From Flavobacteriales bacterium (GTDB lineage: Bacteria; Bacteroidota; Bacteroidia; Flavobacteriales_D; Crocinitomicaceae): a stretch of 41,388 bases of DNA. The stretch spans positions 1 to 41,388 of the forward strand of contig CANLIL010000021.1 of NCBI GenBank assembly GCA_947491305.1. Reading direction: 5' to 3'. Under the pieces are notes generated by a model. The model made no database searches. It was not told where the DNA came from and worked only from the letters and a program-made list of their open reading frames with translations. Below are positions 32,680 to 41,318 of this stretch, one piece after another. A program made the position numbers and the translations under genes. Positions within the stretch are counted from its first letter, which is position 1; the number at the start of each line of letters is the position of its first letter.

Positions 32680-33560
32680 AACGAATCAATCGAAAAGATA
32701 TAGCAATTGAAAAGTGGGACGCTTTGGTTCAACGAACACCTTCTGCTCAAATTTTTGACACAAGTACCTACTTAGATGCTGTTGCAGAAAACTGGTGCGT
32801 GTTGGTGGATGAAGCATATACCAAAGGAATTGCATTGCCTTACACCAAGCGTTTTGGAGTGGAAGCATTGTATACGCCAATTTTTTTGAGAAATGTTACG
32901 TTCTTGGGAGAACTGGAATCATTGGAAGTGTTAATAAATTTATTACAACAAGCTTTTAAATTGGGTCAATTATCTATTTCAGTGGAAAGTGAGCAGCGTA
33001 ATTTTTATTACCAAACACTTCCGATAGCTGCTGAACAAGTGTATTCCAATCTGGGAAATCGGATGTTGAAACGCTTCGAAAAAAATAAATTCACAATTGA
33101 ATTTTCACTTGAACAAAACACAGTTGAATATCATGTTAACAATGAGTTAGCTGATAAAATAAATGCTATCAATGCACATACATTAAAAGCTTTGAATCGC
33201 TTGGTGACGCAATTTAAGCAGCAACAAAAAGTACATATTGTGCATGTATTGAAAGTAGGAAAAAGTGTCGGTGGTTTGTTTTTATTGGAATCCAATCATC
33301 GCTTGCTTTACCTCAAAGGTGCGTTTACGGAAGAATCTAAAAAAGAAGGAGCTATGTACGGTGCCATGCAACGAGCAATTGACCTCGCAAAAGAAAAAGG
33401 CTTGTTGTTTGATTTTGGTGGTTCCCGTGTAGAAGGAGTTCGCCGATTTAATGTAAATTTGGGTGGAAAAGATAGTTTCTATTCGTCAATAGAATGGAAC
33501 AATGCGCCATTTTGGTTCAATTGGCTTAAAAAAATGCAAGGAATATGGAAAAAAAGGTAA
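32676..33560 (+). CDS. FemAB/GNAT-like acyltransferase
   Basis: A GNAT-superfamily protein of the FemAB-related type seen in exopolysaccharide operons, probably transferring an acyl or amino-acyl group to an amino sugar. The start is a GTG at 32676 overlapping the previous stop (GTGA). The C-terminal GNAT half includes VHIVHVLKVGKSVGGLFLLESNHRLLYLKGAF and then EGAMYGAMQRAIDLAKEKGLLFDFGGSRVEGVRRFNVNLGGKD, where the FDFGGS...RFNxxLGG pattern is the FemAB-like hallmark (about residues 245-265). The N-terminal half is less clear. At 294 residues it is complete. It overlaps the SDR gene by 16 bp, so the operon is tight. Confidence 0.75.
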   Translation: MKRINRKDIAIEKWDALVQRTPSAQIFDTSTYLDAVAENWCVLVDEAYTKGIALPYTKRFGVEALYTPIFLRNVTFLGELESLEVLINLLQQAFKLGQLSISVESEQRNFYYQTLPIAAEQVYSNLGNRMLKRFEKNKFTIEFSLEQNTVEYHVNNELADKINAINAHTLKALNRLVTQFKQQQKVHIVHVLKVGKSVGGLFLLESNHRLLYLKGAFTEESKKEGAMYGAMQRAIDLAKEKGLLFDFGGSRVEGVRRFNVNLGGKDSFYSSIEWNNAPFWFNWLKKMQGIWKKR

Positions 33561-34258
33561 TCTTGATAACAGGCGCTTCTGGAGGAATGGGAACGCATTT
33601 TACCAATTGGTTCAAGCAACAAAATGTTAACCTAGCGCTGCATTATTTTGAAGCGAAAAACACGATGGAAGCTTCGGATTCAATCGCTTATTTTCAAGCA
33701 GATTTAACCCATGAAGATGAAGTGAATCGTATGATTGAAGCGGTTATCAATCGTTTTGGTCGAGTTGATGTGCTTATTAACAATGCTGGGATTTCAAAAA
33801 GTGCCATGTCATGGAAAACTTCCTTAGATGCTTGGAATGAAACAATAGCAATAAATTTGACAGCTCCCTTTCTAGTTGCAAAAGCATGTATTCCATCCAT
33901 GCGAGAAAATGGTTCAGGTTCGATTATTAATATTTCATCTGTTGTTGGACAAACAGGTCAAATTGGAACAGCTGCTTATACAGCTTCTAAAGCTGGGTTG
34001 ATTGGTTTAACGAAAACACTGGCAAAGGAATTGGCATCCAACAATATAACAGTAAATGCGCTATCCTTAGGTTATTTTTCTACAGGGATGATTGCGGATG
34101 TACCGCAAGAACAACAAGATCAAATCATTGAAAGTATTCCTTTGAAAAAATTGGGTGATCCAGCAACCGTTTGTAAAACAATTGAATGGTTGATTGCTTC
34201 TGAAGCAGCTTATGTAACAGGACAAGTGATACAATTAAATGGTGGCTTATACATGTAA
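33545..34258 (+). CDS. Short-chain dehydrogenase/reductase, FabG-like
   Basis: A classical SDR with the sequence style of 3-oxoacyl-ACP reductase (FabG). The cofactor motif is TGASGGMG (residues 9-16), the NNAG motif is VLINNAGIS, the catalytic serine is in IINISSVVGQTG, and the YxxxK is AAYTASKAGLIGL; the C-terminus VIQLNGGLYM is FabG-like. It has 237 residues. FabG is expected to be encoded with other fatty-acid genes; here the partners are glycan genes, so it may instead reduce a keto-sugar or a special acyl-ACP. It overlaps the upstream acyltransferase gene by 16 bp and is followed by a new promoter at 34283. Confidence 0.88.
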   Translation: MEKKVILITGASGGMGTHFTNWFKQQNVNLALHYFEAKNTMEASDSIAYFQADLTHEDEVNRMIEAVINRFGRVDVLINNAGISKSAMSWKTSLDAWNETIAINLTAPFLVAKACIPSMRENGSGSIINISSVVGQTGQIGTAAYTASKAGLIGLTKTLAKELASNNITVNALSLGYFSTGMIADVPQEQQDQIIESIPLKKLGDPATVCKTIEWLIASEAAYVTGQVIQLNGGLYM

Positions 34259-34282
34259 AGTGGAAAATCGCCTTGATTTCTT

Positions 34283-34290
34283 TATATTTG
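34283..34290 (+). promoter_or_regulatory. -7 box placed four bases before the dehydratase ATG (leaderless geometry)
   Basis: A perfect TATATTTG is followed by TAGT and then the ATG at 34295, so transcription is predicted to begin at the start codon. It lies in the 36-bp gap after the SDR gene. Confidence 0.65.
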
Positions 34291-34294
34291 TAGT

Positions 34295-36175
34295 ATGTTA
34301 CGCTTAAAATCAAATACACCTCGTTGGGTAATTAGCATCCTAGACTTAATTTTGTCCGCTTTCGCATTAGTGTTTGCATACGTCATTCGTTTTGATTTAA
34401 AAGCAGATAAAACCTTGATTCTTGCAGAATGGGCAATTTTATCTAAGTCAATTTTCGTATTCTTCTCTGTTAAAGCGATCGTCTATTATTTGTTTAAAAT
34501 CAACAAAGGATTGGTTCGTTTTACTTCGACAGAAGATGTGCGACGAATTCTTTCAGCGCAACTAACGGTTTCCCTATTATTTGTTGCTTTAGGGTTTGTG
34601 CGTCAACAATTCTTTGATGGCTATTTTTTGTTTCCAACATCTGTTTTGATTTTAGAGTTTTTGAGCACCTTTTTATTCATGGTAGGTGTTCGTTTCTTGA
34701 TTAAATTGTGGTACTTAGAATCGAATCGATCAGGGAAAATTGAAGAACGTGTCTTGATTTATGGCGCAGGTATTTCAGGTTTAATGACGAAACGAACCAT
34801 TGAAAAAGATCAAAAAATTGCTTATTCAATTATCGGATTTATAGATGATAATAAAAAAATGCATGGAACACGTTTGGAAGGTGTTTCAATCTTTAGTTCA
34901 GATAAGATTATGCAATTAGTTAAAGAAGAGGGTGTTACAAGTTTAATTATTGCCATTCAAAATCCTGAAGAAGAAAATAGAAAACACGTATTAGAGATTT
35001 GTTTATCTCTTGGATTAAAAGTTCAAAAAGTGCCAAGTGCTTCCAATTGGGTGAATGGTGAATTCTCTACCAATCAAATTGCAAAAATTAACATTGAAGA
35101 TTTATTGGGGCGTAAAGCCATCGTTTTAGACGAACAAAAAATCAACGATGAATTAAACAATAAAGTGATTTTAGTTACGGGTGCTGCTGGTTCTATCGGA
35201 AGTGGTTTGGTGCAACAAATTGCAAAATATAAACCTGCACAGATCGTCTTGTTGGATCAGGCTGAATCGCCTTTGTATGATTTTCAAAATGAATTATTGG
35301 TGCAATTTCCTCATTTGAACTTTGATGTAGTTATTGCTGATATCCGAAATTATGAACGATTGAAACATGTGTTTGCTCATTTTAATCCTTCGTATGTGTT
35401 TCATGCTGCGGCTTACAAACATGTTCCCTTAATGGAAAATAATCCCACAGAAGCTGTCTTAACCAATGTTAAAGGCACTAAAAACTTAGTGGATTTAGCG
35501 TTGGATTACAACGTGAATAAATTTGTAATGATTTCAACGGATAAAGCAGTGAATCCTACGAACGTAATGGGAGCATCTAAACGTATTGCTGAAATTTATG
35601 CGCAAGCAGCCAATCAAAAAGGAATTACAAAAATAGTAACAACGCGTTTTGGTAATGTACTGGGTTCGAATGGTTCGGTTATTCCGTTGTTTCAAAAACA
35701 AATTGAAAATGGCGGACCATTAACATTGACTGATGAACGAATTACGCGTTTTTTCATGACAATTCCTGAGGCTTGTCAATTGGTGTTAGAAGCTGGAACA
35801 ATGGGTGATGGCGGCGAAATTTTTGTGTTTGACATGGGCGAACCAATTAAAATCATCGATTTAGCTAAGAAAATGATTCAGTTGAGCGGTTTAGAATTGG
35901 GAAAAGATATTGAAATTAAAATTACGGGTTTACGTCCTGGTGAAAAACTTTACGAGGAATTATTAGCGAAAGAGGAAAATACGATCGCAACGCACCATCC
36001 AAAGATATTGAAAGCCAAAATTAGAGAAGAGGAAGCAACTCAGATTGATGAAATCAATCAATTAATTGGGTTATTTGAAGCTCAAAACAATGAATTGTTG
36101 GTAACAAAAATGAAGAAAATTGTACCTGAATACATTAGCAACAATTCAACGTTTGAAAAATTAGACACAAAATGA
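34295..36175 (+). CDS. Membrane-bound nucleotide-sugar 4,6-dehydratase (WbpM/PglF/CapD type)
   Basis: Converts UDP-N-acetylglucosamine or a similar nucleotide sugar to its 4-keto-6-deoxy form for O-antigen, capsule or glycoprotein glycans. The N-terminus has four hydrophobic helices (about residues 12-140). A first Rossmann motif LIYGAGISGLM lies near 152 and the catalytic domain opens with VTGAAGSIGSGL near 297. The active site has the large-dehydratase signature TDKAVNPTNVMGASKRIAE, where Met (about residue 425) stands in for the Tyr of YxxxK, as in WbpM and PglF. FGNVLGSNGSVIPLF and LRPGEKLYEELL complete the family pattern. The 626 residues are full length. It overlaps the thioesterase gene by 4 bases. 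The sugar stereochemistry (4,6- versus 5-epimerising) cannot be told. Confidence 0.93.
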   Translation: MLRLKSNTPRWVISILDLILSAFALVFAYVIRFDLKADKTLILAEWAILSKSIFVFFSVKAIVYYLFKINKGLVRFTSTEDVRRILSAQLTVSLLFVALGFVRQQFFDGYFLFPTSVLILEFLSTFLFMVGVRFLIKLWYLESNRSGKIEERVLIYGAGISGLMTKRTIEKDQKIAYSIIGFIDDNKKMHGTRLEGVSIFSSDKIMQLVKEEGVTSLIIAIQNPEEENRKHVLEICLSLGLKVQKVPSASNWVNGEFSTNQIAKINIEDLLGRKAIVLDEQKINDELNNKVILVTGAAGSIGSGLVQQIAKYKPAQIVLLDQAESPLYDFQNELLVQFPHLNFDVVIADIRNYERLKHVFAHFNPSYVFHAAAYKHVPLMENNPTEAVLTNVKGTKNLVDLALDYNVNKFVMISTDKAVNPTNVMGASKRIAEIYAQAANQKGITKIVTTRFGNVLGSNGSVIPLFQKQIENGGPLTLTDERITRFFMTIPEACQLVLEAGTMGDGGEIFVFDMGEPIKIIDLAKKMIQLSGLELGKDIEIKITGLRPGEKLYEELLAKEENTIATHHPKILKAKIREEEATQIDEINQLIGLFEAQNNELLVTKMKKIVPEYISNNSTFEKLDTK

Positions 36176-36582
36176 TACAACCTTTTAAAATTCAAGTTCG
36201 TTTTTCTGATTTAGATGTGCTTGGACACGTAAATAACACCATTCATTTAAGTTATTTCGAAATGGCTCGCATTCATTATTTTAAAGAATTGTTGGGGCAA
36301 AATTGGGATTGGCATTCGTTTGGAATGGTATTGGTGAAAAACGAAGTAGAATACTTGAAATCTATTTTGTTGTTTGATGAACCTGAAGTGCTTATTTTTA
36401 CAGAACACATTGGTACAAAAAGTTTTACAATAGGTTACGAGATTTTTGTTCGAAATGAAATCTACATCAAAGGTCGTTCTGTTCAAGTGAGTTACGATGC
36501 AAAGACGCAAAAAACGATTGAAATTCCACAAACCATGCGCTCTGCTTTGGAGCAAATGATCCGAGTAGAATCAACCATTTAA
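36172..36582 (+). CDS. Hotdog-fold acyl-CoA thioesterase (YbgC/4HBT-like)
   Basis: A hotdog-fold thioesterase hydrolysing an acyl-CoA or acyl-ACP in the cytoplasm. The 4-hydroxybenzoyl-CoA thioesterase pattern is clear: VRFSDLDVLGHVNNTIHLSYFEMARIHYF (the D-x-D-x-x-G-H-V-N-N core at about residues 13-22, with the conserved aspartate). The second half has FTEHIGTKSFTIGYEIF. It has 136 residues, normal length. Its start overlaps the dehydratase stop by 4 bases (ATGA), so they are translationally coupled although the roles seem unrelated. It could release fatty acyl groups for a modification by the upstream acyltransferase; that is inference. Confidence 0.88.
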   Translation: MIQPFKIQVRFSDLDVLGHVNNTIHLSYFEMARIHYFKELLGQNWDWHSFGMVLVKNEVEYLKSILLFDEPEVLIFTEHIGTKSFTIGYEIFVRNEIYIKGRSVQVSYDAKTQKTIEIPQTMRSALEQMIRVESTI

Positions 36583-36588
36583 TACTTT

Positions 36589-37581
36589 ATGAAACTACTC
36601 ACTACATTTTTATTGGTTTACATTCAAATTGGCTTACTCGCTCAGTTGGAAGAAAATCAGCAAAAAAAATGTTATGAGTCGAATAAAACAATTTCAGGTA
36701 AACCATCTGTAGTCAATGATTGTCAAAAAATTGCTGGTATAGTAGATTGTGGCGATGATTTAAATTTGGATGAAGATTCAAAATTGATTTTTAAAAACAA
36801 AGAATTGAAGCCGTTTACAGGAACGTGTCAATCGTGTCATTGGAATGGAAAATTAGACCGAAAAATTAATTTTGTCAATGGCAAAGAAAACGGGGCCGAT
36901 TCAGCCTATTATCCATCTGGTTGCTTACAAGTGGTGCGCAACCATATTCAAGGTATAGAATCAGGGAAATGGGTTTATTTTTTTGATAGTACTGCTCTTA
37001 CTGCGTGGGAAATGAATTATCGAAATGGTCGAAAACACGGTCAGCAAATTTATTTTGATAAAAAAGGTGATACAACACGAATTGAACATTATTCAGATGG
37101 TATTTTGGATGGCGAAAAGCTCGTTTATGGATCAACGGGATCTATTGAAAAAATCACAACTTATAAAAAAGGTTTATTGGATGGACCATTTATTGTTTAC
37201 AACCTATCTGGGCAAGTCATTCAAGAATTAAACTTTGTTGCGGGTAAAAAGAATGGAAAATTAACGTATTATTACTCGGATGGAGTACTATTGTCTGTTG
37301 AGAATTGGTTATTAGACAAAAAATCAGGTGAATTCATTACCTACTTTCACGATGGAAAAGTTCAACAAAAAGTTGCTTTTTTGAATGGAGTACTGAACGG
37401 ATGGATGGAAGAATTTTGGGCTGATGGATTGATGAAACGTTCTGCTCGCTATCAAAATGGATTGTTACTCGAAGAACATCGCTACAATGAACAAGGAATT
37501 GAAACGTATACATTAGGAACACCTACAAGCGCAACAACTGAAGACGATGCATTGCCAATCAAGAATAAAAAAAGAAATTAA
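36589..37581 (+). CDS. Secreted MORN-repeat (YwqK-like) protein, 330 aa
   Basis: An exported MORN_2-type repeat protein. The signal peptide is MKLLTTFLLVYIQIGLLAQ. A short cysteine-containing region follows (DCQKIAGIVDCGDDLNL, CQSCHWNGKLDRK), then about eight repeats, among them FVNGKENGADSAYYPSG, YRNGRKHGQQIYFDKKGD, YSDGILDGEKLVYGSTG, YKKGLLDGPFIVYNLSGQ, VAGKKNGKLTYYYSDG, LLDKKSGEFITYFHDGK, FLNGVLNGWMEEFWADG. The role is unknown. Such proteins are abundant in this lineage and another lies at 5119-7338, though the two share only the repeat type. It lies 6 bp after the thioesterase and 3 bp before the flavoprotein gene, so it is operonic. Confidence 0.83.
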   Translation: MKLLTTFLLVYIQIGLLAQLEENQQKKCYESNKTISGKPSVVNDCQKIAGIVDCGDDLNLDEDSKLIFKNKELKPFTGTCQSCHWNGKLDRKINFVNGKENGADSAYYPSGCLQVVRNHIQGIESGKWVYFFDSTALTAWEMNYRNGRKHGQQIYFDKKGDTTRIEHYSDGILDGEKLVYGSTGSIEKITTYKKGLLDGPFIVYNLSGQVIQELNFVAGKKNGKLTYYYSDGVLLSVENWLLDKKSGEFITYFHDGKVQQKVAFLNGVLNGWMEEFWADGLMKRSARYQNGLLLEEHRYNEQGIETYTLGTPTSATTEDDALPIKNKKRN

Positions 37582-37584
37582 AGC

Positions 37585-38799
37585 ATGATAATTGGAATAA
37601 TAGGAGGAGGAGCGGCTGGATTTTTTTCGGCAGTGTCAGCAAAAAAACAATTTCCACATGCGAAGGTGATTATTTTTGAAAAAGCAGCGAAAGTGCTAGC
37701 AAAGGTGAAAGTTTCTGGCGGTGGAAGGTGCAATGTTACTAATGCAACATTTGAAACGAAATTGTTGGCTGCAAATTATCCTAGAGGTGAAAATTTCTTA
37801 AGAAAAGCCTTTGAACAATTTAATACGCAATCTACTATCGACTGGTTTGAAAAGCGAAAAGTAGCGTTAAAAACGTTTCCTGATGGCTGCATTTTCCCTG
37901 TTTCCAATGATTCCCAAACCATCATTGATTGTTTTTTGAAAGAAGCGACACAATTGGGAGTGGAAGTCAAACTTCAAACGCCAATATTATCGATTGAATT
38001 AAAAGAAACTAAATTTGTTTTAAACGGAAGGGAACAAGAATTTACGGTCGATCGTGTGATTGTTACAACGGGTGGTCAGCCAAAATTAGAACAATTGAAT
38101 TGGCTTGCTGAACTTGGACACGAGATTATTCCTCCAGTTCCGTCCCTGTTTACCTTCAATATGCCCGAAAATCCAATTCGAGAATTAATGGGAAATGTTG
38201 TGGAAGAAGCTTGCGTGAAAATTGAAGGATCAAAATTAATTGGAAAAGGTCCCTTGTTGGTAACGCATTGGGGAATGAGCGGACCAGCAATTTTACAATT
38301 ATCAGCTTGGGGCGCGCGTTTATTGGAAACAAAAAAATACCAGTTTGCAGTTTTAGTTAATTGGTTAAATGAAACAAAAGAGGATGCTTTACGTCAGCAA
38401 ATTCAAGTTGTTCAAGCTGAACATGGCGCAAAAATGATTGGAAATTTAAACCCTTTTCCAATGACGAATCGTTTGTGGAATTTTTTACTCGAAAAATCAG
38501 GTATTCAAGCAACCACGCGTTGGAAAGAAATAGGTGCTAAAAGTTGTAATAAATTGGTGAATACCCTTTTAAATGACCGTTACGAAGTCAATGGAAAAAC
38601 AACGTTTAAAGAAGAATTTGTAACTGCTGGTGGTGTTTCCTTATCGGGAATTAATGTCAAATCGATGGAAAGCAGAAAAGTTAAGGGCTTGTTTTTTGCT
38701 GGTGAAATTATGGATATTGATGGAATTACGGGTGGTTTTAATTTTCAAGCAGCTTGGACAACAGGATTTATAGCAGGAAAAAATGCAGGAAACAATTAA
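37585..38799 (+). CDS. HI0933-family FAD-dependent oxidoreductase
   Basis: A cytoplasmic flavoprotein of the HI0933/BaiN-like family with unknown substrate. The FAD-binding dinucleotide motif is IIGIIGGGAAGFFSAVSA (residues 2-19), followed by VIIFEKAAKVLAKVKVSGGGRCNVTNATF, the family's SGGGRCN-TN hallmark (about residues 43-54). The distal FAD motif is GLFFAGEIMDIDGITGGFNFQAAWTTGFIAG at the C-terminus. The 404 residues match the family. It starts 3 bp after the MORN gene. Its stop lies 2 bp from the convergent DUF5916 stop, without room for a separate terminator. 'NAD(P)/FAD-dependent oxidoreductase' is as far as sequence can go. Confidence 0.92.
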   Translation: MIIGIIGGGAAGFFSAVSAKKQFPHAKVIIFEKAAKVLAKVKVSGGGRCNVTNATFETKLLAANYPRGENFLRKAFEQFNTQSTIDWFEKRKVALKTFPDGCIFPVSNDSQTIIDCFLKEATQLGVEVKLQTPILSIELKETKFVLNGREQEFTVDRVIVTTGGQPKLEQLNWLAELGHEIIPPVPSLFTFNMPENPIRELMGNVVEEACVKIEGSKLIGKGPLLVTHWGMSGPAILQLSAWGARLLETKKYQFAVLVNWLNETKEDALRQQIQVVQAEHGAKMIGNLNPFPMTNRLWNFLLEKSGIQATTRWKEIGAKSCNKLVNTLLNDRYEVNGKTTFKEEFVTAGGVSLSGINVKSMESRKVKGLFFAGEIMDIDGITGGFNFQAAWTTGFIAGKNAGNN

Positions 38800-38801
38800 G
38801 A

Positions 38802-41249
38802 TTATTTTTTCTTTAGTCGCTTTATACTTTGGTAATCCAACCAATAGATTAATTTAAACGAAAAACTATTCATTGGCACATTGTCAAAAAGAGTTTTTAA
38901 ATTACTTCCAAAGTTTCCGAAATAATTTTTATCATCATTAAAAATCGCATTCTTCCAAACGATGTTGAGTTCACTTCCAGGTAAGAACACCCAACGGTAC
39001 ACAAAATCAATTGTAAAGGCATTGTAATTCGTGTTATAAGCGGAAACACCATTGTTATCAAGTCCAGAAAATTGAATCGCTTGTAAGCTACCATTTTCAT
39101 TTAAAGTTGAAAATGAATTGTAAACAACAGCTGTTCGGTAATGTCGAAGTCTAAACGTGATGCCCATGCGATTGGTTATAGTGTAACTCGCATTAATGGA
39201 ATTAATCGTATTGTTTTGATTTCTAGAACCAAAAACAATGCCATCAATGGTTTCTGCAGGTGTTCCAAAAGCAACAGCATAGCCAAGTGCATTGAAAACG
39301 TTGTTGACTTCAAATGAATAGCTGATAAAAATTTTGTCATTGACACGTAAACGAGGTGAAAGCTTGTAATAAACTTCGTTCCATTTCGGATCATCAATAA
39401 AAGAATAAAAGATGTTTGCATCCAATGCAAAACGTTTTTGATAATTGGTTGAAATCCAACCTCCAACATTCAACCATTTAGGAGATATAAAATAACGACC
39501 TTCTTCGCGCGGTTCAAAATAATCGTAAATTTTTGTTAATGCTCCATTTATTTCTATCCCAACAGCATGGAATTTCTTTGTGTTGGCAAATAAGGCATAA
39601 TTTATGTAGGTAGAAGTGTAAACATTTGGATTGTACAAGCGGTTGTAACTAAAAGAAATTGTATTATTCAATTGATTTAATTTCCAAAATGGTTTGAATA
39701 TTCTGTAACTAACCCCACCTGTTATTATTCGTTTATTGTTGTTTGTATTAAAACCTAAATCATTCGGGTTGTAGGTATTGGACTCTTCGAAATAACTTGT
39801 AGAGTAGATTAAATTACCTTTTTGTTTTCCAAGATTAATACCATAATTATAACCTGTTTCAATTTGATTTTCTTCAAATTTATTGGAAATAGCAGTGTTG
39901 AACGCTAAAAAATAATTGTTAGTTTTTGTATTTAATCGCCCGTTAATACCAGAAACATTCGCATCATAAAAATCGCCTTGTCTTAAAACATTTGTATTTG
40001 TTACAGTAATTGAACTGTTGTTTTTTAAATTTTGATCCAAAACAAAAACGTTGTAATTCGTTAATGGTGCAATTTCAATCGTTCGTTCTTCATTTGTGAA
40101 TTCGTTTACTGCAAGTGCATTTTGAGCGGCTGTTACTCCATTAAAAACACCGACTCCTAATCCTGATTTTGTTCGACCAGAAATTTTAGTGGCATTGTAC
40201 AATTGAGAATTGGTTGGAACATTTTTCAAGTATTCATTTTCCTTTAAATTGTGGGATAAAACAGCATACGGAGATTGAACACCAATTCTTCTCGAATAAA
40301 ATAAACCTGATTTTGTAAATAATTCAGTTCCCTCCGTGAAAAACTGACGGTTTTCGTTGAATTGAATTTCAAAAGGACTCAAGTTCAAAACTTGATTATC
40401 GAAAACAACTTGACCAAAATCAGGAACGAGCGTCATGTCTAATGTAAATGCTTCATTTAAGCCTAATTTTATATCCATTCCACCATTCATTGAATTGGAC
40501 CAACTTGCTTTTTCTGTGGTATTTAATTGTTCGTGGTTGGCATATCCAGAAACATAAGGCATAAATGCTAAACGAAGTGGCGGTAAAATTCCTTCTATAT
40601 TGGTAATATCGCCACATTGTACCATCCAATTGTCTAATTCAGGATTTACAGGATTCCAAGTTGATTCTTCTCTATTGTGACTACTGTACCGAAAGAAATT
40701 AATTCCCCAATTTTGGACGGTAACTTTTGGAAAACGAATGGCTGAATAGGGGATGCGCATTTCCAATTGCCATCCTTGATCAAATAAAGAAACGGCGCTA
40801 CTCCAAACCATGTTTAGATCGATATTTTCTCCGAATGCTGAGATTTTCGAATCAAATTGTACACCTTTACTTGAAACACCAAAATCAAACCCATTTTGAT
40901 CATCGTTATATGTATCAAGAATAATTTGAAAATTATCTACGTTTGGATTAAAATCGTCACGTTGGCATAAAACAGTCGATATTTTGTCCAATGCTTCGTA
41001 ACATTTTGCGGCAATGTAAAGTGCATCATCGTCGTAAATAAAACGAACTTCGGTTTGATTGGAAGATGGTTTTCCAGGAGACGGTTTAAATTGTGTAAAG
41101 TCAATTGTTTGTTTTGCTTTAGACCAGCTTTCTTCGTTTAAAACCCCATCGATTGTTACTTTTTCAGAGGTACGATAAGCTTCCATGCTTCGATGACTTT
41201 GAGCCAATAAAGTAGATGAAATCAATAAGAAGAGGATAGAAAGCTTCAT
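38802..41249 (-). CDS. DUF5916 outer-membrane protein with N-terminal CBM9-like domain
   Basis: A DUF5916 family protein, presumed an outer-membrane beta-barrel with a surface carbohydrate-binding domain; the function is unknown. The signal peptide is MKLSILFLLISSTLLAQ. The CBM9-like domain (about residues 25-215) shows KVTIDGVLNEESWSKA, TEVRFIYDDDALYIAAKCYE and MRIPYSAIRFPK. From about 230 onward alternating strands read as a beta-barrel, including FTLDMTLVPDFGQV, NRQFFTEGTELFTKSGLFYSRRIG and many aromatic-ended strands, ending with VYRWVFLPGSELNIVWKNAIF. The 815 residues are typical. A -7 box lies 8 bases upstream of its ATG. It is convergent with the flavoprotein gene. Confidence 0.9.
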   Translation of the reverse strand: MKLSILFLLISSTLLAQSHRSMEAYRTSEKVTIDGVLNEESWSKAKQTIDFTQFKPSPGKPSSNQTEVRFIYDDDALYIAAKCYEALDKISTVLCQRDDFNPNVDNFQIILDTYNDDQNGFDFGVSSKGVQFDSKISAFGENIDLNMVWSSAVSLFDQGWQLEMRIPYSAIRFPKVTVQNWGINFFRYSSHNREESTWNPVNPELDNWMVQCGDITNIEGILPPLRLAFMPYVSGYANHEQLNTTEKASWSNSMNGGMDIKLGLNEAFTLDMTLVPDFGQVVFDNQVLNLSPFEIQFNENRQFFTEGTELFTKSGLFYSRRIGVQSPYAVLSHNLKENEYLKNVPTNSQLYNATKISGRTKSGLGVGVFNGVTAAQNALAVNEFTNEERTIEIAPLTNYNVFVLDQNLKNNSSITVTNTNVLRQGDFYDANVSGINGRLNTKTNNYFLAFNTAISNKFEENQIETGYNYGINLGKQKGNLIYSTSYFEESNTYNPNDLGFNTNNNKRIITGGVSYRIFKPFWKLNQLNNTISFSYNRLYNPNVYTSTYINYALFANTKKFHAVGIEINGALTKIYDYFEPREEGRYFISPKWLNVGGWISTNYQKRFALDANIFYSFIDDPKWNEVYYKLSPRLRVNDKIFISYSFEVNNVFNALGYAVAFGTPAETIDGIVFGSRNQNNTINSINASYTITNRMGITFRLRHYRTAVVYNSFSTLNENGSLQAIQFSGLDNNGVSAYNTNYNAFTIDFVYRWVFLPGSELNIVWKNAIFNDDKNYFGNFGSNLKTLFDNVPMNSFSFKLIYWLDYQSIKRLKKK

Positions 41250-41257
41250 AATGCCCT

Positions 41258-41265
41258 CAAAAATA
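41258..41265 (-). promoter_or_regulatory. -7 box for the DUF5916 gene
   Basis: TATTTTTG on the minus strand matches TAnnTTTG and lies 8 bases before the ATG at 41249, predicting a very short leader. Confidence 0.5.
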
Positions 41266-41318
41266 ATTAAATTTCAACGAATAGAAAAATTGTGTTTGCT
41301 TATTTTGAATCAATTATT

